Part shown: positions 6,151 to 13,264 of the stretch, one piece after another | Layout of the letters: every line of letters begins with the position of its first letter | Position numbering within the stretch: the stretch's first letter is position 1 | Origin: a virus | Virus record (IMG/VR): IMGVR_UViG_3300047546_001881 | Coordinates: 1-64,000 of that record | Reading direction: 5' to 3' (one strand) | Length of the DNA stretch: 64,000 nucleotides | The notes under the pieces: generated by a model | The model's input: the letters and a program-made list of their open reading frames with translations, nothing else | Databases searched by the model: none | Told to the model about the DNA's origin: nothing | Position numbers and translations under genes: made by a program

Positions 6151-7149
6151 ATGTCTATTGAATATGCCGATATAGTTTTTGGCTTAGCCTGGGGCGACGA
6201 AGGCAAAGGCAAAGTAATATCTAAACTATCTAACAACTACGATATCGTAGCAAGGTGGGCTGGCGGTGCAAACGCCGGACATACCATTTACCTAAATGGT
6301 AAACGCTATAAGTCTCATATTATACCAAGTGGAGTCTTTACAGATAGTTTATCTTTTATTGGACCTGGATGCGTTGTAAATGAAAGCTCTTTCTTAGAAG
6401 AGATTTCGTATTTAAAAGAGAATGGATTTGACACTTCTCTTGTAAAGATATCTCCCAAAGCTTTCCTTGTACAAGAAGAGAACCTGATTCAAGATTCTCA
6501 AAACAATATTATTGGCACAACCAATAAAGGTATTGGCCCTACCTATACTGATAAAGTAGCAAGAAGAGGTAAGCGAGTCATTGATAGCGAAAAGCTATTC
6601 CCTTATATTGAAGATGTAACTCTTCGTGGAAGGATACTCTGTGAAGGCGCACAAGGCTTTTGGTTGGATCTTGATTGGGGTAACTATCCATACGTCACCT
6701 CAAGTACAACGCTGCCTTATGGGGCTTGCAGCCTTGGCATATCGCCCAAAAAGATAAGAGACATCATAGGCGTTGCTAAGCTTTATGATACTAGGGTTGG
6801 TCTTGATCCAGACTTCCCTGCTAGCTTAAACCAAGATCCGGAACTTTCTTTAATCCAAACTCTTGGAGAAGAGTTTGGAACTACCACTGGTAGAAAAAGA
6901 ACAGTAAACTGGTTAAACCTTGATAAGCTAATACAGGCAATCAATATATCAGGCGCTACAACTATTATCATTAACAAGTGCGATATTATTGAGAAAGCTA
7001 AGTTATTTAAGTTTTATTATTCAGGTCATCTTCAAGAGTATGACAATCTCTTCATGATGATTGATGCAATTAGAGATATACTTCTCTTTCGCTGTTTATC
7101 ACTGAAGAAAGAACTTATTTACTTCTCTTTCTCTAACTCTTCTATTTAG
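6151..7149 (+). CDS. purA: Short adenylosuccinate synthetase-like enzyme (PurA/PurZ family)
   Basis: 332 residues of the adenylosuccinate synthetase family, which joins aspartate to IMP using GTP. Visible motifs are LAWGDEGKGK with the catalytic Asp16, GGANAGHT with the catalytic His, GTTNKGIGPTYTDKVARRG, CEGAQGFWLD, YPYVTSSTT and the aspartate loop TTTGRKR. It is about 100 residues shorter than the bacterial enzyme because the segment between KVARRG and EGAQG is compressed, as in archaeal PurA and in the phage PurZ enzymes that make the 2-aminoadenine precursor. As I recall, classical PurZ replaces the catalytic Asp, which is kept here, so an IMP enzyme is the default. A GMP-reductase-like gene lies at 43098. 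Confidence 0.8.
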   Translation: MSIEYADIVFGLAWGDEGKGKVISKLSNNYDIVARWAGGANAGHTIYLNGKRYKSHIIPSGVFTDSLSFIGPGCVVNESSFLEEISYLKENGFDTSLVKISPKAFLVQEENLIQDSQNNIIGTTNKGIGPTYTDKVARRGKRVIDSEKLFPYIEDVTLRGRILCEGAQGFWLDLDWGNYPYVTSSTTLPYGACSLGISPKKIRDIIGVAKLYDTRVGLDPDFPASLNQDPELSLIQTLGEEFGTTTGRKRTVNWLNLDKLIQAINISGATTIIINKCDIIEKAKLFKFYYSGHLQEYDNLFMMIDAIRDILLFRCLSLKKELIYFSFSNSSI

Positions 7150-7156
7150 TAGTTCA

Positions 7157-7198
7157 GTGGCTTTCGCCACGCTGTTTGGTGGTTGTTATTACAACCAC
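7157..7198 (+). promoter_or_regulatory. TTTC-loop hairpin plus GTTTGG and second hairpin
   Basis: GTGGC-TTTC-GCCAC (7157-7170) is followed by GCTGTTTGG and then a second perfect 8-bp hairpin (7179-7186 with 7191-7198). It sits 7 bases after the PurA-like stop and just before the photoproduct-lyase gene. The same TTTC hairpin with GTTTGG occurs near 11863, 11918 and 20978. There is no clean T-run, so its role as terminator or leader element is open. Confidence 0.55.
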
Positions 7199-7208
7199 TG
7201 GACTAAAA

Positions 7209-8258
7209 ATGGAGCTTCTAGATATCAAAAAGATTTACTTGCAAGAGTCTTGTGAATCTCAAGAAAGAACACAGCAAATCTTACAAAGATTTCCTACTGC
7301 AGAAAAAATCTTAGTAAAGAATCATTGGAAAATTCCAGAGCTTCAAGACGAAAGTCTAATTGAAAGCTGGAATCTGGTAAAGAAAAATATTTTAGTAATA
7401 GGTAATATAAAAAGCTTTACTTCTACTTCTAATGGAAGAAGTACAGATTTTATAGCTCCTAGTCACTCAAATGGTTGCGCTCTATCTTGTGCTTATTGCT
7501 ATGTTGGAAGACGTAAAGGTGCTTCTAATCCAATTACAGTCTTCTCTAATATAGAAGATATAATCAAAGCAATAGATAAGCATGCTTCCGTTTTACCTGA
7601 TAAGACACCTAATCAATGTGATCCAGTTTATTGGACCTATGATATAGGCTGTAACAATGATGCTTCAGTAGATGATTTAGTTTCTGATAATGTAAAAGAT
7701 CTAATTGATTACTTTGCTGATTCAAAAAATATCAAAGCTTCATTTGCTACCAAGTTTGTAAATAACAAATTACTAAACTACAATCCTAAAAATAAAACTC
7801 GCATTAGATTCTCTCTAATGCCTGAAAACGTAAGAAAAGTAGTAGATGTAAGAACATCTACTACAACTCAAAAAATCAAAGCCATTAACGATTTTCATGA
7901 AGCAGGCTATGAAGTTCATTTAAACTTCTCTCCAGTTATTCTTACTGAAACTTGGGAAGAAGATTACGCTGAACTATTTGAGGAAATATTTGACAATGTT
8001 TCAGGTTCTGCCTATACGAATCTAAAACATGAAGTTATATTTCTAACTCATAACGAAGCTTTACATGATCTCAACTTAAAATGGCACCCAAAAGCAGAAG
8101 ACTTACTTTGGCGTCCTGATATACAAGAACCTAAGTTTAGTTTAAACGGCGCCAAAAACATTAGATATAGTAATGCTTACAGATACAGTTCTATTTATAT
8201 CTTTAAAACTCTTATAAATAGATACCTTCCTTTCACTCCAATCAGATATATATTTTAA
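7209..8258 (+). CDS. Spore photoproduct lyase-like radical SAM protein
   Basis: 349 residues from ATG 7209. Cys90, Cys94 and Cys97 in CALSCAYCYVGRRKG form the radical SAM C-x3-C-x2-C [4Fe-4S] motif, and YDIGCNNDAS downstream matches a conserved region of spore photoproduct lyase-type proteins. That family reverses a UV thymine dimer (spore photoproduct) with a 5'-deoxyadenosyl radical. In a phage it could repair DNA or act on another substrate. A GTG at 7176 lies inside a hairpin element and is unlikely as start. Confidence 0.75.
   Translation: MELLDIKKIYLQESCESQERTQQILQRFPTAEKILVKNHWKIPELQDESLIESWNLVKKNILVIGNIKSFTSTSNGRSTDFIAPSHSNGCALSCAYCYVGRRKGASNPITVFSNIEDIIKAIDKHASVLPDKTPNQCDPVYWTYDIGCNNDASVDDLVSDNVKDLIDYFADSKNIKASFATKFVNNKLLNYNPKNKTRIRFSLMPENVRKVVDVRTSTTTQKIKAINDFHEAGYEVHLNFSPVILTETWEEDYAELFEEIFDNVSGSAYTNLKHEVIFLTHNEALHDLNLKWHPKAEDLLWRPDIQEPKFSLNGAKNIRYSNAYRYSSIYIFKTLINRYLPFTPIRYIF
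7839..7864. repeat. Intragenic hairpin, 11-bp arms
   Basis: Perfect arms at 7839-7849 and 7854-7864 with loop AAGA, inside the radical SAM gene. A second one (8-bp arms, 5-base loop) lies 25 bases upstream at 7801-7821. Confidence 0.8.
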
Positions 8259-8428
8259 TGTTCAATCACGCTGAAACCGAAATCCTCAATCAGTCTCTTA
8301 CCAACTACAAGAATATTTTGCTTGAGGAACAAGAATGCTTTGCTCCGAATGATGAAGAATATCATTCTATCGAAGCTGAACTTAATCTCCTAGCAACCAT
8401 TCAAGAAAAACTAAAGAAGCAAAAATGA
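8258..8428 (+). CDS. Hypothetical helical protein, 56 aa
   Basis: ATG overlaps the upstream stop (TAATG) and its own stop overlaps the next start (ATGA). Acidic, helix-rich, without known domain. The double overlap strongly suggests translational coupling. Confidence 0.6.
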   Translation: MFNHAETEILNQSLTNYKNILLEEQECFAPNDEEYHSIEAELNLLATIQEKLKKQK

Positions 8429-8631
8429 CAAACGAACGCTTTATTGTTAGATCAATTTACGACAAGGCTACCGACACCACTTCATGGATTATTAAAGATA
8501 ATCATCGCTCTCCGGAGTACATTGCAGGAGTGGGTACTAGGTTTTCGAGTTTTGAAGAAGCTTCTTATGTAGCTTGGGCACTAAACACTAATCCTCAGTT
8601 TCAGAGACAAGTCTATACTACGACTTTCTAG
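8425..8631 (+). CDS. Hypothetical protein, 68 aa
   Basis: Soluble alpha/beta protein (FIVRSIYDKATDTTSWIIKD). Slightly GC-richer codons than its neighbours. No family recognised. Confidence 0.6.
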   Translation: MTNERFIVRSIYDKATDTTSWIIKDNHRSPEYIAGVGTRFSSFEEASYVAWALNTNPQFQRQVYTTTF

Positions 8632-8639
8632 GAGTGACC

Positions 8640-8858
8640 ATGTACGTATCAGTTCAAGAGATTCAGAATCTCATTGAAAACCTTAAAGGTACTTATGGTG
8701 CAGACGCTACCATCAGTGTAGCTCGATTCATTTCTCTGCTAAATCTTCTTATTCAAGAAGAAGAAAAGCGCATGGATTTGATGGCAGAGGAATACTTTGC
8801 TAGACAGCATCAGCTTGAAGGTCGAGAAAGCCAGCTCCAGCTGAAGCTTTACGGCTGA
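8640..8858 (+). CDS. Hypothetical helical protein, 72 aa
   Basis: ATG 8640 has a CTAGGAG site five bases upstream, making it a better start than GTG 8634. Predicted two-helix protein ending in a Gln/Glu-rich heptad region. Last gene before a strong terminator. Confidence 0.6.
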   Translation: MYVSVQEIQNLIENLKGTYGADATISVARFISLLNLLIQEEEKRMDLMAEEYFARQHQLEGRESQLQLKLYG

Positions 8859-8870
8859 TACTGTACATAG

Positions 8871-8922
8871 CGTCCAGTCTATTCTGTGGTTTATCCTCAG
8901 TTTAGACTGGACGTTCTTTTTT
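8871..8922 (+). terminator. Intrinsic terminator
   Basis: CGTCCAGTCTA (8871-8881) pairs perfectly with 8903-8913; the 21-base loop can itself fold; TTCTTTTTT follows. Confidence 0.85.
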
Positions 8923-9087
8923 ATGAAAGTAAATAAAATACCCCCTGTCTTATCTTTAACATCTAACAGAGATTTAATTAAGTATTGTAGTACTTGTAAG
9001 TACTACAATCGCACAACCATTCTTGTTAATGGTTTCTGTATTAGATGTTATCAACAATCTTTACCAAAGAAAAAAGATGTACAATAA
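8923..9087 (+). CDS. Small zinc-ribbon protein, 54 aa
   Basis: Two knuckles, YCSTC and FCIRC, separated by 13 residues give a classic four-cysteine zinc ribbon. The ATG directly follows the T-run of a terminator and has no obvious ribosome-binding site. The gene contains a perfect 12-bp dyad and overlaps the start of thyX by 11 bases. Confidence 0.5.
   Translation: MKVNKIPPVLSLTSNRDLIKYCSTCKYYNRTTILVNGFCIRCYQQSLPKKKDVQ
8984..9009. repeat. Perfect dyad upstream of thyX
   Basis: ATTGTAGTACTT and its exact complement are separated by only GT. It ends 67 bases before the thyX start, inside the small zinc-ribbon gene. It could be an operator-like site or an RNA hairpin. Confidence 0.6.
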
Positions 9088-9838
9088 AACAATACATTTA
9101 TATGATGATCAAATCGGTAAAGTTGAATATGTAGAGCATATGGGCAGTGATTTAACTGCAGTTAATAGTGCAAGAGTGTCTTTTGGAGTTCACAAAACTG
9201 AACTTGATAATAAAGACAAGAAACTTATTCAGTATCTAATTGATCATAAGCATACATCTACTTTAGAACATAACATTGTTACTTTAAGATTCAAAGTACC
9301 ATTGTTTGTTCGATCCCAGCATCACCGACACCGTACCTGGTCATATAACGAAATTTCTCGTCGCTACACTGACAGTGGTATTGAGTTCTATGAACCAGTA
9401 GAGTTTAGAACTCAGCACAAGTCAAATCGACAAGCAAGCAATGCGCAAGAGTTAATTGATCCTCTAATCTTGCATGAAGATGACGGATTGTTCTTTGTCG
9501 GAGATGAAGCAGGAATGCCTGCCTCACAATTGGTAAGAGAGCACCACAAGAATACACTTGCTTTGTTCGAAGCACTGATAGCTGCTGGTGTGTGCAGGGA
9601 GCAAGCACGAGGTGTTCTACCTCAGAATCTCTACACAGAATACTATGGAACTGTTAACGCTAATAATCTATTTAAGTTTATTAGTTTGCGCCTTCACGAA
9701 GGCGCTCAGTGGGAAATAGTAAAAGTAGCTGAAGCTTGTCTTGAGATTGCATATGATCTTTGGCCTGAAATTACAAGTGCTTTTATAAAAGCTTCTCCTA
9801 ACAATCTTATGGAAGATTACTTCCTTAAAAAAGGTTAA
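9077..9838 (+). CDS. thyX: Flavin-dependent thymidylate synthase
   Basis: 253 residues from ATG 9077. The signature HRHRTWSYNEISRRY (about residues 80-95) is the ThyX motif RHR-x7-S-x-R/N that binds dUMP and FAD. ThyX methylates dUMP to dTMP using methylenetetrahydrofolate and reduced flavin, with no need for a separate dihydrofolate reductase. The usual family length is 220-260 residues. With RNR, dUTPase and dCMP deaminase elsewhere in the window it completes a phage dTTP route. An upstream in-frame start at 9023 would lie inside the preceding small gene and is less likely. Confidence 0.92.
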   Translation: MYNKTIHLYDDQIGKVEYVEHMGSDLTAVNSARVSFGVHKTELDNKDKKLIQYLIDHKHTSTLEHNIVTLRFKVPLFVRSQHHRHRTWSYNEISRRYTDSGIEFYEPVEFRTQHKSNRQASNAQELIDPLILHEDDGLFFVGDEAGMPASQLVREHHKNTLALFEALIAAGVCREQARGVLPQNLYTEYYGTVNANNLFKFISLRLHEGAQWEIVKVAEACLEIAYDLWPEITSAFIKASPNNLMEDYFLKKG

Positions 9839-9843
9839 ATCCA

Positions 9844-10224
9844 ATGGAAAGAGATTGGCGCTTATATAACAATATTGATGCTAATACTTTTCTTTTAGAA
9901 ATGTTAGAACTTGGCAAGCCTTTAGAAGTTTCGCTAGTAGGTGCATTTGATGAAGAAGGTAGAGGAAGCCGAAGAGACATCCCTTTACCTTTTCATAAAG
10001 ATGGCGACTATACTACCGAATATAAAGATAAAATTAAGTATGTTGGTCTTTATTGTTTACGTGAAGGAGGTGACGCTTCTTTACTAATAGAAGATTCCTA
10101 TTTAAATGTGTTGACTATTAAATTGAAAACTGGACAAGCGATAGTTTTTAATAATACTACTTGTAGACATGCAAGAGAAGGTACTGTTAGTGATAGAGTT
10201 CTTTTAAGAGTCTGGATAGGCTAA
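9844..10224 (+). CDS. Small 2-oxoglutarate/Fe(II) oxygenase-like protein
   Basis: 126 residues. LPFHKDGDY supplies His51-x-Asp53, CRHAREG supplies His109, and DRVLLRVWIG supplies Arg118 and Arg122 in the place of the 2-oxoglutarate-binding Arg. This H-x-D...H...R order in a beta-rich context is that of Fe(II)/2OG dioxygenases of the TauD/TfdA type. It is much shorter than those enzymes and would be a minimal core. It starts six bases after thyX and probably shares its transcript. Thymine or peptide hydroxylation are possible roles, but the substrate is unknown. Confidence 0.55.
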   Translation: MERDWRLYNNIDANTFLLEMLELGKPLEVSLVGAFDEEGRGSRRDIPLPFHKDGDYTTEYKDKIKYVGLYCLREGGDASLLIEDSYLNVLTIKLKTGQAIVFNNTTCRHAREGTVSDRVLLRVWIG

Positions 10225-10234
10225 AGGAAAAACA

Positions 10235-10810
10235 ATGCATCCCATTCTACAAAAAGTTCAGCAATTAGGTTTTAAGGTCTTTTCAGACGGAGACTACGAT
10301 TTAAATATTATTGGTGTTCGCAAAGCTAATGGTACTCCAAATGCTTTTGACGATACCCTTTACTGCATTTATAAAGTAAATGGTGTATGGCAAGTTAAGC
10401 AGTGGAGGATCACAACTGATCCTGGACTTTATTGGTTAAATAATCCAATGAACAGAATGGGTACAGCAGCAGTTGTAGCTGACAGACAATATAGAAGTCT
10501 TTGGCAGATTGGACTGCACAAGGGCTCTTATAAAGCCCTTGTGCAAGCTAACGACGTTTCAGTACACAGAGACACTAATAAAGATTCTAAAGTAGATTAT
10601 GATCCAACAAATATTCAAACTGGTCACTTTGGAATTAACTGTCATCGTGCTACTGAAAATAAAGGCGGCTCTATCAAAGTAGATAAGTGGTCTGCTGGCT
10701 GCCAAGTATTTGCTGATCCTGGTGACTTTGCAGAGTTCCTCTCTATATGTGACAAGCAAGTATCAGAAAGAGGTTGGACTAAGTTCACCTATACATTACT
10801 AAACGAGTAG
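10235..10810 (+). CDS. YkuD-like cell-wall enzyme (putative lysin)
   Basis: 191 residues, start supported by AAGGAAAA. In about residues 130-160, FGINCHRA is followed by KWSAGCQVF. A His and then a Ser-x-Gly-Cys about 16 residues later match the catalytic pattern of the YkuD/L,D-transpeptidase fold, which is also used by phage muralytic proteins of this size. A role in peptidoglycan cleavage is the likely reading. No signal peptide is visible. Confidence 0.55.
   Translation: MHPILQKVQQLGFKVFSDGDYDLNIIGVRKANGTPNAFDDTLYCIYKVNGVWQVKQWRITTDPGLYWLNNPMNRMGTAAVVADRQYRSLWQIGLHKGSYKALVQANDVSVHRDTNKDSKVDYDPTNIQTGHFGINCHRATENKGGSIKVDKWSAGCQVFADPGDFAEFLSICDKQVSERGWTKFTYTLLNE
10516..10544. repeat. Intragenic hairpin, 11-bp arms
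   Basis: GCACAAGGGCT (10516-10526) pairs with 10534-10544 around a 7-base loop, within the YkuD-like gene. Confidence 0.8.
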
Positions 10811-10814
10811 TATC

Positions 10815-11075
10815 ATGAATGTCTTAGGTAAGATACTAGTAACTTTATCTCAGTTAAACGCTTTATATGAGTTATTAGATTGGGATGAAGAACTTGCAAC
10901 AGCTCTTTTAGAGAGATGGCACTTAAATCAAAGTGCCATCTTATGTGTACCTGCTAGTTTAAGAGCCTCTTACATGGCCTCTTACTTACCTGAGAATAAT
11001 ATTGAACACATATATTCGTTAACAAATTGGTTGATAGAAAACGGAGCTAATGGTGGGAATTTTTTCCAGAATTAA
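10815..11075 (+). CDS. Hypothetical helical protein, 86 aa
   Basis: Helix-rich protein (LSQLNALYELLDWDEELATALLERW). It overlaps the next gene by 26 bases. No known domain. Confidence 0.6.
   Translation: MNVLGKILVTLSQLNALYELLDWDEELATALLERWHLNQSAILCVPASLRASYMASYLPENNIEHIYSLTNWLIENGANGGNFFQN
10914..10941. repeat. Intragenic hairpin, 11-bp arms
   Basis: AGATGGCACTT (10914-10924) pairs with 10931-10941 with a 6-base loop AAATCA. Confidence 0.8.
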
Positions 11076-11484
11076 AAACAAATTTATACCTGAAGTAAAT
11101 TCTGTAACAGCTACATTTACTAGTTTACCAGGCTTTACTAAAGAGCATAGCGCATGGCTACTTACAGACGCTTCAGGTAATCATTGGCGTTTTAGAAACG
11201 GACAGCCTTCACCTCTAGGAAAATATAATCCTAAAGATAGAGGTACTCTTTATGTAGATTTATCCATTGAAGAAAATAAAAGATTTGCCGTTGTTCTAAT
11301 GAAAAAAACTATTGATGTAGTAACGCATCCAAACGAAGAAGATACTAAATATGTAATTGATGCTAAGTGTTCAATTACTGGAATTGAGATTAAGAATTCA
11401 GAAAAAAATCTGTTTGATACTTTGTTTGCAATAGTAGAAGCTAGGGGGTTTTTATTCTTGCCAGAATCTTCAAAGCCCTTTTAA
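11050..11484 (+). CDS. Hypothetical protein, 144 aa
   Basis: Mixed alpha/beta protein with no recognised motif. Its 3' end runs 44 bases into the convergent HNH gene, which suggests the HNH gene was inserted here or that the tail of this frame is new. Confidence 0.6.
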   Translation: MVGIFSRIKNKFIPEVNSVTATFTSLPGFTKEHSAWLLTDASGNHWRFRNGQPSPLGKYNPKDRGTLYVDLSIEENKRFAVVLMKKTIDVVTHPNEEDTKYVIDAKCSITGIEIKNSEKNLFDTLFAIVEARGFLFLPESSKPF

Positions 11485-11815
11485 TATCTGAAGTGCTGAA
11501 TATCTCTCTTAGCTCTGCAATTAATTTATTCTTTGGATTCTTACTTCCATGGACCCCTTGAGGTCCCATATGACAGCTCTTACATAAAGTAATTCCGTTA
11601 TCTAAAAATAAAGTATACTCTGGAACATAAAATTTACTTACCATGTGATGAGCATGACTGTTCTTTTTACTTCCACAAGATAAGCAAGTGAATTCATCTC
11701 TTGTTCTTATCTTCTTAGACCAGTCTTTTAATAAAGACTGGTCAGCTCTTGGAGCAGTTCTCTTGTATTTAATTTTAGGTTTTGGCTTTCTATATAAGTT
11801 TCTTTTTAAAAGCAT
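11441..11815 (-). CDS. HNH endonuclease
   Basis: 124 residues. A basic N-terminus precedes CLSCGSKKNSHAHHMVSKF, with the His-His of the beta-beta-alpha-metal active site, then NGITLCKSCH and VHGSKNP. The two Cys-x-x-Cys pairs bind the structural zinc. It is a free-standing HNH of the kind that often spreads as a homing endonuclease. It is alone on the minus strand and convergent with its left neighbour. Confidence 0.85.
   Translation of the reverse strand: MLLKRNLYRKPKPKIKYKRTAPRADQSLLKDWSKKIRTRDEFTCLSCGSKKNSHAHHMVSKFYVPEYTLFLDNGITLCKSCHMGPQGVHGSKNPKNKLIAELREIFSTSDIKRALKILARIKTP
11718..11743. repeat. Intragenic hairpin, 11-bp arms
   Basis: GACCAGTCTTT (11718-11728) pairs with 11733-11743 around TAAT, in the HNH gene. 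Confidence 0.8.
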
Positions 11816-11862
11816 AAGAGCCTCTAAAATAAGTATACTTTAATTAACTTATAGAAAACAGT

Positions 11863-11952
11863 AGCGGCGTTTCCGCCGCTGTGTTTGGTGGATGCTGGCA
11901 AACTTAATTAGAAGTTTGCGGCGTTTCCGCCGCTGTGTTGTTTGGCCGTTTG
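11863..11952 (+). promoter_or_regulatory. Two repeated TTTC-loop hairpins before ssb
   Basis: AGCGGCG-TTTC-CGCCGCT (11863-11880) then GTGTTTGG, and GCGGCG-TTTC-CGCCGC (11918-11933) then TGTGTTGTTTGG. The two copies share more than 20 bases. They occupy the 172-base gap between the HNH gene and ssb and resemble the elements at 7157 and 20978. A leader or promoter-proximal RNA element is likely; ssb codons suggest strong expression. Confidence 0.6.
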
Positions 11953-11987
11953 GCTATTACCACAACATTAACTATTCAGGCAAAACT

Positions 11988-12362
11988 ATGAACAACTTTA
12001 TGGGTATTGGTAACATTGGTCAGGATCCCGAGCTGCGCACCACTCCTAGTGGTCGTGCAGTTACCAACTTTAATGTGGCGATTGATCGCCGCTTCTACGC
12101 TGGTGAGGGCAACGACCGTCGCCTTGTTCGTGAGACTGATTGGATCCCTGTAGTTGTCTGGGGACCGCTTGCAGAGAACTGCGTTAAGTATCTGCAAAAG
12201 GGTAGCAAGATTGGTTTCGAGGGCACGATTCGTCCTCGCAACTACACTGATACCAGTGGCACCCGTCATAGCACCTTTGAGATCGTCGCTAGCAAGGTGC
12301 ATTTCCTCGAGCGCATTCGCGGCAACCATGACGAAGTGGTTGACACCGAGACTTCCGCTTGA
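11988..12362 (+). CDS. ssb: Single-stranded DNA-binding protein
   Basis: 124 residues with a bacterial-type SSB OB fold: MGIGNIGQDPELRTTPSGRAVTNFNVA at the start and TDWIPVVVWGPLAENCVKYLQKGSKI in the middle. It coats ssDNA during replication and recombination. The usual acidic DDDIPF-type tail is absent; the protein ends in EVVDTETSA, so recruitment of host SSB-tail partners is doubtful. Codons are GC-richer and highly biased (CGT, GGT, AAC) compared with neighbours, suggesting high expression. It is flanked by hairpin elements upstream and a terminator downstream, so it is probably monocistronic. Confidence 0.92.
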   Translation: MNNFMGIGNIGQDPELRTTPSGRAVTNFNVAIDRRFYAGEGNDRRLVRETDWIPVVVWGPLAENCVKYLQKGSKIGFEGTIRPRNYTDTSGTRHSTFEIVASKVHFLERIRGNHDEVVDTETSA

Positions 12363-12365
12363 TTT

Positions 12366-12406
12366 AAAGAACGAGTTCTGTGCATTAGCACGGGACTCGT
12401 TCTTTT
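12366..12406 (+). terminator. Intrinsic terminator after ssb
   Basis: AAAGAACGAGT (12366-12376) pairs with 12395-12405, followed by TTTTCTTTT. Confidence 0.8.
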
Positions 12407-12434
12407 CTTTTATCGAAGGAGTAACTTATGCCCG

Positions 12435-12914
12435 GTGTATTATAAAGATTTTATAAATCATCCCCACTTTTTTGATCCTTCTCCTCCAGGTAAGCAAACT
12501 CATTTTGCTGTCGGATACATAGGTAAACAAAAGCTTATCGGATATAATAAGAATAAAACTAATCCTAATTTTGTTTGGAAAGGAAGCAAAGACATTATAG
12601 TTTCTTCGATTCACGCAGAAATTGATGTGCTTGCTAAAATTCCTCTACACAAAAGAAAAGATTTAGTTTTGTATGTAACTAGATTGAAAAGAAAATCTAA
12701 TAATGGTTACACCATTCATGATAGTAGACCTTGCTGTCATTGCATTGATTTTCTTATCAAAAACCATGTTAAGCTTAAGAATATCTGGTATACAGATTCC
12801 AATGGCAAGTGGACTTGCCTCAAAGATACATATGGAGATGAAGATGAGATTCTTGCAAGAAAGCACTACTGCGTTAGTAAAAAAGCTGAGAGACACCAAT
12901 CTAGCAAAAGATGA
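12435..12914 (+). CDS. Cytidine/deoxycytidylate deaminase-like protein
   Basis: 159 residues in the frame opening with GTG 12435. HAE at residues 60-62 and PCCHC at 99-103 are the zinc ligands and proton-shuttling Glu of the cytidine-deaminase fold. Spacing and the following LKNIWYTDSNGKW fit a nucleotide or nucleic-acid deaminase. It differs from the canonical dCMP deaminase at 26075, so a different substrate is possible. The start is unclear: a good GAAGGAG site serves ATG 12428, which reads only five codons in another frame. One fewer base in between would fuse it to this frame. Confidence 0.65.
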   Translation: MYYKDFINHPHFFDPSPPGKQTHFAVGYIGKQKLIGYNKNKTNPNFVWKGSKDIIVSSIHAEIDVLAKIPLHKRKDLVLYVTRLKRKSNNGYTIHDSRPCCHCIDFLIKNHVKLKNIWYTDSNGKWTCLKDTYGDEDEILARKHYCVSKKAERHQSSKR

Positions 12915-13014
12915 TCTGATTATAAAATATGAGAAACTCATTAGTGAGCTTCTCGTAGAACTTAAACAGATGAAACAAGAATTAGAAGATAGGAATGCAA
13001 ATGATAGTCAATGA
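12844..13014 (+). CDS. Small coiled-coil protein, 56 aa
   Basis: ATG 12844 with GGAG at 12834-12837, overlapping the end of the deaminase gene. Long charged heptad helix (KYEKLISELLVELKQMKQELED). Longer frames upstream would read through the deaminase gene and are unlikely. Confidence 0.45.
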   Translation: MRFLQESTTALVKKLRDTNLAKDDLIIKYEKLISELLVELKQMKQELEDRNANDSQ

Positions 13015-13264
13015 GTATCTATGCTATTTCCTATCTTTTATAGGGTTGGTACAAATTGTTTCTGTTACTAAGATTTTTCTTAACTTTGTTTATTTTAAAT
13101 TGAAGAAGATAGATCCTCCCCTGTCTTTGGAAGAAATGAATATACAGATGTTAAAAAGAGAAAACTCTCAGCTTCTAAATAAGATAGAGCATTTAGAAAA
13201 AGAAAATTCAGATATTACTAATTTAATATTACAAAGGATGTCTAATGCAAACCTACGAAGTTGA
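13001..13264 (+). CDS. Membrane-anchored coiled-coil protein, 87 aa
   Basis: An N-terminal hydrophobic segment (about residues 4-27) is followed by a heptad helix (LKRENSQLLNKIEHLEKEN). This shape resembles small phage spanin- or holin-associated proteins, but no specific signature is present. TAGGA precedes ATG 13001; ATG 12995 is an alternative. Confidence 0.5.
   Translation: MIVNEYLCYFLSFIGLVQIVSVTKIFLNFVYFKLKKIDPPLSLEEMNIQMLKRENSQLLNKIEHLEKENSDITNLILQRMSNANLRS

Noticed and set aside
6151-7149. Confident call of PurZ and a 2-aminoadenine genome
   Set aside because: The catalytic Asp is retained and no DatZ or PolA-type DpoZ gene is seen; the MazG-like gene is only a weak candidate.
11863-11933. 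CRISPR-like repeats before ssb
   Set aside because: Only two copies of a hairpin, with no regular spacers or cas genes.
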